A stretch of 33,520 nt of DNA, taken from contig NC_090612.1 of NCBI RefSeq assembly GCF_004359215.1, forward strand, positions 1,648,629-1,682,148, written 5' to 3'. Origin of the DNA: Bremia lactucae. Its lineage: Eukaryota; Oomycota; Peronosporomycetes; Peronosporales; Peronosporaceae. Under the pieces are notes generated by a model. The model had not been told where the DNA came from and did not search any database. It saw nothing but the letters and a program-made list of their open reading frames with translations. The translations under genes were made by a program, and so were the position numbers. Every line of letters begins with the position of its first letter. Position 1 is the stretch's first letter. Of the stretch, positions 28,022-33,520 are shown in pieces.

Positions 28022-28820
28022 TGATTGAGCATGATATCGAAACCCATGCGCGTAGCCTATGAAGTCGCAGACTGGCAGCTACACGACTCAGTGTAGCTAC
28101 TAAATGATGCAAACATTTCAGTAGATGCTTATGCGTCTACTGCGGGGGGCTCGTCACCTCCAACTCCAATTAAAGGTAGTCGGCGTCATCGCCCAATTCA
28201 GTGGTTACTATGAAGGCCACCGGTTCGCCTGGGGCCACGTCCTTCAAACCTAAGCATTCTGACGTGACGATCCAAGAGGTAATATTGACGTCATATATTT
28301 TGTCAGACTCTTTTGTTGTGGAGTCATCTTGTGATGATTCCATTAACATCGATAACTCTAATGATGCATTTTGGCATCACCAGGAACTAAGTGATCGTAA
28401 AGGTTACTGTGATAAGAATGCTACTGGTGGTGCTAGCGTGTATCACCAGGGAAGGAGGGATCTTGAAAATCACTCCGAGCGTAATGTTAGCTTGATTGCT
28501 AAGAACAATTAATGGAAGAGGAACGCAATGCGTTGAGGTTGCTCCTGTAAGGAAACCTTGGTTCCTCTATACAGGCAACCTAATTCGTTGGTTCGTTATT
28601 ACCAACGAACAATACACAGTTCCGTTGCTTGACTCATCCAGGCTTCATAAGCATGGTGAGGACGACACTTAATTCTTTATCGATGCCTTTTCTAGCATCG
28701 ATAGTACACCTGCCATTATGCAAAGGATGTTACTTTTTTGTGTTAAGCATGGGAAACATTCTTTTAGAATGTGCAAAGCACAGGCCGCGTTCCTGGCTTG
28801 ACAGACTTGTTACTTTTTGT
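28022..28820 (+). pseudogene. gag-like region of the second gypsy element
   Basis: A 103-codon frame (28201-28512) starts MVTMKATGSPGATSFKPKH and is Ser/Asp-rich. In another frame, LLFCVKHGKHSFRMCKAQ (28730-28783) has a C-x2-H-x2-H-x4-C pattern like the Cys/His box of oomycete gypsy gags. Several stops separate them. Assignment rests on the position after the LTR and leader. Confidence 0.45.
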
Positions 28821-29399
28821 GACCGGTTTGAAAAAGGACTGTAGTCGGTGCACGCTATAAGCTGCACCGTTTTCTAGAGAGGTGGGTTTTCCTTGCCTCT
28901 CGTGGGTGGACTCAAGTCCCTGCTGCTTTTAGGGTGCAGTCCATGCCACTATGGAGGCGTACTCTCTTAAAGACCCTTGTTGGAGGACGTGCATTATTTC
29001 TGAGATGCCCGAAGGAATTAATAAGTTGCAATTTTTATCAGCGCGCAAGGTACTCAATTTTAGATGGACCCTCTGAGCCGAATGATGGGTCTCGTCAAAG
29101 TGTTGCACGAAATCTGGAGCATCTGTCATTAGTGGAGAGCTAGGATCCCAACTATCATGCGAGGGTATTTACCCTCGTTAACGAACGAGATAACTCGTTC
29201 GGACTCCCTTCACTTCGCAATAGTTCAAGAAGCGTTCAACTAGAAAGCGCTTCTCACTACTGGGATCCGCAATGGATGTGGATGAAAGGATAATTCGGGT
29301 TCGTCTTACTCGTCGGGGTCGACTAAACAACATGATTAAAGTCGTGTCTACCGGCACTTGTGAGAGGACGTTATTCGAGACCGTTCCCGGCGTCGTGAC
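28821..29399 (+). other. Degraded internal gypsy sequence, no domain recognised
   Basis: Only short frames; repeated hairpins (for example CGAACGAG / CTCGTTCG at 29182-29201) continue from the gag part, so it is probably the same element. Confidence 0.4.
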
Positions 29400-30720
29400 T
29401 TAGCGCCGACGGTCGACAATTTTTGTTGCGAACAGTTGAAAATCGAGCAGAAATTTCGGTCTATCAAGTGTCGAACGAATGGGCGCATCAGACAGCTCGA
29501 AACGAGCTGGCGAGAGGTCGTCAAGAGCTGTCATACTTGAAGGGTGAAGTGAAACGTCTGGTTTGAGACTATTAGTCTCTTTTCCGAGACCATCAGTCTT
29601 TGGCGGAAGCCTTGGACCGATTCGATGTGATTCAAAACCGAAAGAAGCCTTGTTCGATAGTGTGGGTGGAGTCGTCCGACGTAAAACATAGGATGCGTAC
29701 GCATCTTCCGAGGCATCTTGATTGTGTAGGCATTGCCTTTGCGGTGCAGTACATGAGAACTTAGGCAATAATTTAATACTGCTTACATATGTCACTACAT
29801 GTTTAGGCAGATCGACCTTAGCCAGTAGGAATAGATCCTTTAAATAACAGAACATTTGTTCTTCCATTTTCGTCAGAGTTCCATTTCTGTCGGTCCACCA
29901 CATCAGCGATGGAATTCTGTGTGAAACAGACCTTTGCTTCTCTAGCCAGCATGAATTCTCTTGCTGACTCGGTTTTGTTCTGTTTTCAGTGTGCCCGGTG
30001 CGCACTGCGGAGGCTTCATTCTCCTCTTGGGTGAGATCATCATTGTTCTCACGAATATTTTTGTTTTCGATGCTGAGCATATCAGCATATTTGTTATCAA
30101 AGTCAGCAATAGCGTATCGATATAAGGAATGGTCCTCTTCAATGTTGATTGAATCAACATTGATATCCTTCGCACGGACTTTTATGTCCATGCGTGATGA
30201 ACAAGAGGTAGAGAGTTCTTTGCTCCAGCTAGCGCCTCCACCTTTAATAAAAGTCACTCTCAAATAAGGTGGGTTAACGTGACGGCATAAGCAATTCACG
30301 AATAACGGTGTATGCTTTGTTGATGCATGCGCCGAATTGTTAGTAGCAAATTCTGCTATCGGGAAGATCTCACTCCAACTCGCAACAAGTGGAAGGTTCC
30401 GCAAATTATTATTCGATGTTTTAATTTGCACGTTCTGTTTAACCATCTGTTTCCGGATATTCAGAAGTTGACATTTTCAATTGTGTTCACAGTGATTTGA
30501 ACACAGATTGCCAAACTTCTGCCGTTATTCGGGGTCTCGATCTAAGATTAGTTCACGGGCTAACCCATGGAGTCGAAATATCGTGTCAACAAAGTCACGA
30601 GCACAGACTTCGGCTGTGAATGACTACGCGACTGCGGCACGATTTACCATCTTACCGAACGATCAACAACACAAAAAATATCATTATTCTTGTGATCATC
30701 TTCGGAAAACGGAAGACGAA
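29400..30720 (-). pseudogene. Gypsy integrase end and C-terminal region
   Basis: Around 30640-30530 the minus strand reads CARDFVDTIFRLHGLARELI then LDRDPE, a conserved integrase core block, with stops on both sides. From 30446 a 348-codon frame has SEIFPIAEFATNNSAHAST, the last core block. Near 29700 another frame reads PRKMRTHPMFYVGRLHPHY, the block preceding the chromodomain-like tail. It would insert element DNA; it is inactive as read. Confidence 0.75.
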
Positions 30721-31079
30721 GTCCATAGATACGGAAGGCCAACACTTTGCCGGAACAGGCAGAGGTTGTAATGGAGAACGAAATAGGGCACTTGACTTCA
30801 CCCGTTGACAAAGTCGCAAGCACGTATGTACTTGCGAACGAATTCATGCTAGCGAGGCCATTCAATTCTTTTAAGAATTGCTGTGATGGATTTCTGCTGT
30901 GATCCATTAAACCATAAAAAGAATTTTTGTCTTGATAGGCTCTTCTTCCGTCGTCAAGTAATGTAAACGGCAAAACACTTAATGTTGCAACAATGGGCTT
31001 ATCCTCACTATTGATCTGCGCAGCCGGCTCAAGAGATCGAAAATGGAAATTACCTTTATACACATAGCTATATTTTAAC

Positions 31080-31660
31080 TTTCATTTTTTATTCGCTAAT
31101 TTACTAACATCTATTGAAATTGGCAGGCACGAAAGGGCACCAGCGGCGACGTTAAGTCATCCTGGTTTATATTCCACGAGGACAATATACTCCGCAAAGA
31201 AAGCCTACCATCTCGTAATTCTGGACTATTAACGGCCGTGCGTGAAGACGCATACTCCGTATATCAATACGGTCTATCTTCAAAGAGATAAACCCTAAAC
31301 GTAGCCAATGCATATTTCATGGCAAGAAGTTTCTTGTGATGTACTGGACGTTTGCGCTCAGCTAGTTGAAGATGACGCGATCGATAGCAGATGACGCGCT
31401 CTGAGCCGTCTGTATCGTACTGCATTAACGCACAACCGATTGCATATCGCTGGCGTCACAGACCACATAAATGGTTTGTCTTGGTCCGCAATCGCCAATA
31501 TTTGCTATTGCGTCAAGCTTTGCTTTATATCCTCAAGGAAATGCTGACAAACCGCGTTTCATGGCCATCCTACATTTTTTCTTTACAAACAATAATTATG
31601 TGCAGTCATTTCGGCATATTTGATCGAGTACTTGTGTAAGTATGCCGCTGAGCCGAGAAA
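31080..31660 (-). pseudogene. Gypsy RNase H domain remnant
   Basis: LLAMKYALATFRVYLFEDRP (near 31260-31320) and ASSRTAVNSPELRDGRLSL are the second half of the Ty3 RNase H block. The connection part FLGSAAYLHKYSIKYAEM lies near 31600-31650. Stops interrupt it. Confidence 0.7.
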
Positions 31661-32500
31661 ATCTCGTTCCTTTTACATTGACTGGCACAGGCCAGTCGGT
31701 GATCGCCTTGATCGCCTTGATCTAATTAGGATCAGGGCGTACAGCGTGCTTACCCACGATGCACCCAAGATGTGGTGTTTCGCTTGCAGCGAACATACAC
31801 TGCTTTAGATTTGCATCCAACTTACACTTATGCTTACGCATGAGTGTAAGAACCTTTCGGACGTGGGTAAGATGTACTTCAACGCCCGACTTTCCGTTCA
31901 TAGCTCTGCGATGAACGACGAATTCATCAAAAGAACTCGGTGTGAAATCCCGTACCGATCCTGTTAGATCGGTTACACATCGATTGAATGTTGCAGTGGC
32001 ATTAATAAGCTCCAATGGCATAAGTAGCCAATCCCACAGCATTCCGCTTGGGATGCATACTGCCATGAAAGGATTATTCTGTTCACGCATGAGGATCTGA
32101 TAAAATCTATCCGTCAGATCGATTGATGAAAAGATAGTACCTTTTGACATACCATCAAAGATTGCGTCTTTGAGTGGTATCGGCGTTTGAGCCGCAACCG
32201 TTGCAGCACTCAATTTATTGAACGCATGCACAATCCTCCACCCTCATGTTGCATTACACGCAGAGAAGGTCGGAGAACTATGTAGGGAGGTTTAATCCCT
32301 CACATGGCCCGCAGCTAAGCGATCTGCAAAGAACTTGTCGATCGCTAATACTTGCTCACGAGGCAGTGGCCACTGCTTCATGACACAGTATTTCAAACCT
32401 GGTATCAGGTCTATTTATTGTCGAGTCCCTTATCCTTAGGCAATTGCACGGTATCGAATCAGGGAACGCATCCTTGAATTCATCAATACTCATATATAGG
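31661..32500 (-). pseudogene. Gypsy reverse transcriptase with altered active site
   Basis: REQVLAIDKFFADRLAAGHV (near 32300-32360) and, in a 169-codon frame, VHAFNKLSAATVAAQTPIPL, GTIFSSIDLTDRFYQILMRE, CIPSGMLWDWLLMP, LINATATFNRCVTDL and SSFDEFVVHRRAM. The catalytic motif is F-D-E where the fragment at 19297-19774 has F-D-D. A 9-bp tandem duplication (GATCGCCTT twice, 31701-31718) adds three codons. Confidence 0.85.
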
Positions 32501-32540
32501 ATGTATTTTCAACGACTCCTCATGACACAGGACTCAAGTT

Positions 32541-33520
32541 AAAAACACTTCACGAGCTCCATGATGCACCATCAAGTGGGTATCTGGGCCATCAAAATAC
32601 ATATTTTTACGAGTGTCAGAAGATTTTTGGTGGCCAAACCTATATCGATGGGTGGCCAACTATATTTGCTCCTGCAAACAGTGTTAGCGCACAGTGCCTG
32701 CACCGTCCAGCAGTGCGCCATTAAAGCCACTGTCGATTCAACGGATTGTTAGAAGTCGGTCAGTTTGTACTTCATGTTTGGCATGCCGCCTGACAATAAA
32801 GGTCGGACGGACTCTTCGTCTTGGTAGACAGACTGAGCAAATATTGCATTTAGCACCATGCAGCAACACAATCACAGGCAAGGAGGCAGCTCTCTTATTC
32901 CTGGATCATGTGTACCGACTATACTGGATTGCAGAGTCCATAGTACCGGGATTCACGTTTGACGTCGGGTTTTTGGAGTCATGTGCTTAAGCCGCTGGGT
33001 AGGAAGTTCGACATGTCTACAGCCGATCATCCCCAGGCCTATTACCAAACGGAACGGAACGAGCCAATTTGGACTTGGCGGATGTTTTGCGCACAGTAGC
33101 GACTCCCAAAGAATGGATGGAGCAAACAATTGCCTTTCGTGAGGTTCGCTATTAATAACAGTGTCCACGCCAGTACGAATGAGACGCCGTTTTATATAAA
33201 CGGGCTGCGCCATCCTCGGACGTCAGTCTCGTTTGTGCACAGCCTGAGTCTTATTAGGGGGACCCTCACTACGCTCGGTGCGAAAGAGGGACATAGTTTT
33301 GTCAACATGACGATGACCCGTGAGGGTATCGTGGTAAAGACGGAAACTTTTCCTAGGGACCCTGCCAGTTTAGCAGTGGTCAGTATGGGATCACGACAAG
33401 AAATGCCTGCGCTCCCAAAAAATAACGATGCTTGATATTGAAAACTTTGTCCTATGACCGACCTCACGTCGATTTCACAGACGAGATTGATGCTAAACGC
33501 GTGAGCGAGGCTCAACGCTT
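32541..33520 (+). pseudogene. Third gypsy element: integrase, plus strand, runs off the right edge
   Basis: LHDAPSSGYLGH and YFYECQKIFGG (zinc-binding start), RSDGLFVLVDRLSKYC (first catalytic Asp region), RDSRLTSGFW, GRKFDMSTADHPQAY and LPFVRFAINNSVHASTNETP followed by FYINGLRHPRTSVSFV. These are in several frames with stops between. Beyond 33440, DRPHVDFTDEIDAKRVSEAQ continues to the window end. Confidence 0.75.

Larger units (their letters stand above)
27455..29399 (+). mobile_element. Second gypsy element: LTR, leader and gag part, plus strand
   Basis: LTR at 27455-27911, leader with a long hairpin at 27912-27956, then degraded gag to about 29399, where a minus-strand element begins. Same inverted-repeat-dense style as the first family, but a different gag sequence. 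Confidence 0.65.
29400..32500 (-). mobile_element. Gypsy element remnant, minus strand: RT, RNase H, integrase, chromodomain region
   Basis: Order on the minus strand: RT (32500-31640), RNase H (about 31610-31120), spacer (31063-30650), integrase (30700-30330), C-terminal region (30330-29400). All parts carry frameshifts or stops. It meets the plus-strand element at 29399 tail to tail and another plus-strand integrase near 32540 head to head. Confidence 0.75.

Noticed and set aside
1..33520. Possible RxLR or Crinkler effector genes, expected in oomycete repeat-rich regions.
   Set aside because: No short frame outside the mobile elements combines a signal peptide with an RxLR/EER or LFLAK-type motif.

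Overview
The window looks like a repeat-rich, gene-poor stretch of an oomycete nuclear genome, probably a downy mildew or Phytophthora relative. I infer this from the character of the Ty3/gypsy and LINE proteins, the compact host genes with a 64-nt GT-AG intron, and tandem Pol III gene arrays. It is family recognition from memory, not a database result. Only about 3 kb (1900-4954) is clearly host protein-coding: a HIG1-type mitochondrial inner-membrane protein (minus), ribosomal protein eS12 (minus) and, divergently, a 622-residue HAT/TPR-repeat protein (plus). The last needs removal of an intron at 3406-3469.

Layout. 1-1364: 5' part of a minus-strand Ty3/gypsy element (gag plus 450-bp LTR). 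1365-1899: unassigned. 1900-4954: host genes. 4955-5343: unassigned, with one short tandem duplication, then a 100-N gap. 5444-6165: another minus gag piece, joined to a plus-strand gypsy element at 6166-9037 (LTR fragment, gag with an internal inverted segment, protease, 120-bp coding repeat). 9038-12548: decaying tandem array of tRNA-Lys-like units interrupted by tRNA-headed SINEs. 12549-13169: SINE-like sequence and probable LINE 3' sequence. 13170-19295: LINE, minus strand (ORF1 remnant, endonuclease, reverse transcriptase, zinc-finger tail). 19297-19774: gypsy RT fragment. 19774-22580: second LINE 5' part, duplicating about 2.2 kb of ORF1. 22581-22886: SINE inserted in a tRNA-Ala gene. 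22887-26696: tandem array of tRNA-Ala/tRNA-His pairs (about 359 bp per unit, 673-N gap inside). 26697-27410: possible host exon remnants with a solo LTR carrying a 5-bp target duplication. 27455-33520: overlapping remains of at least three more gypsy elements in opposing orientations.

Almost everything outside 1900-4954 is mobile or Pol III-derived. Two patterns stand out. First, every gypsy fragment is packed with short perfect inverted repeats, arms of 6-11 bp and loops of 2-10 nt, about every 25-60 bp, across protein-coding sequence; the host genes and the LINE do not show this by eye. Second, the SINE copies are joined to tRNA genes at the same D-loop position and flanked by 19-nt duplications of the tRNA 5' end, which suggests tRNA-gene-targeted insertion. 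The Ala and His tRNA genes abut with no spacer and share one downstream T-run, so they may be made as a two-tRNA transcript.
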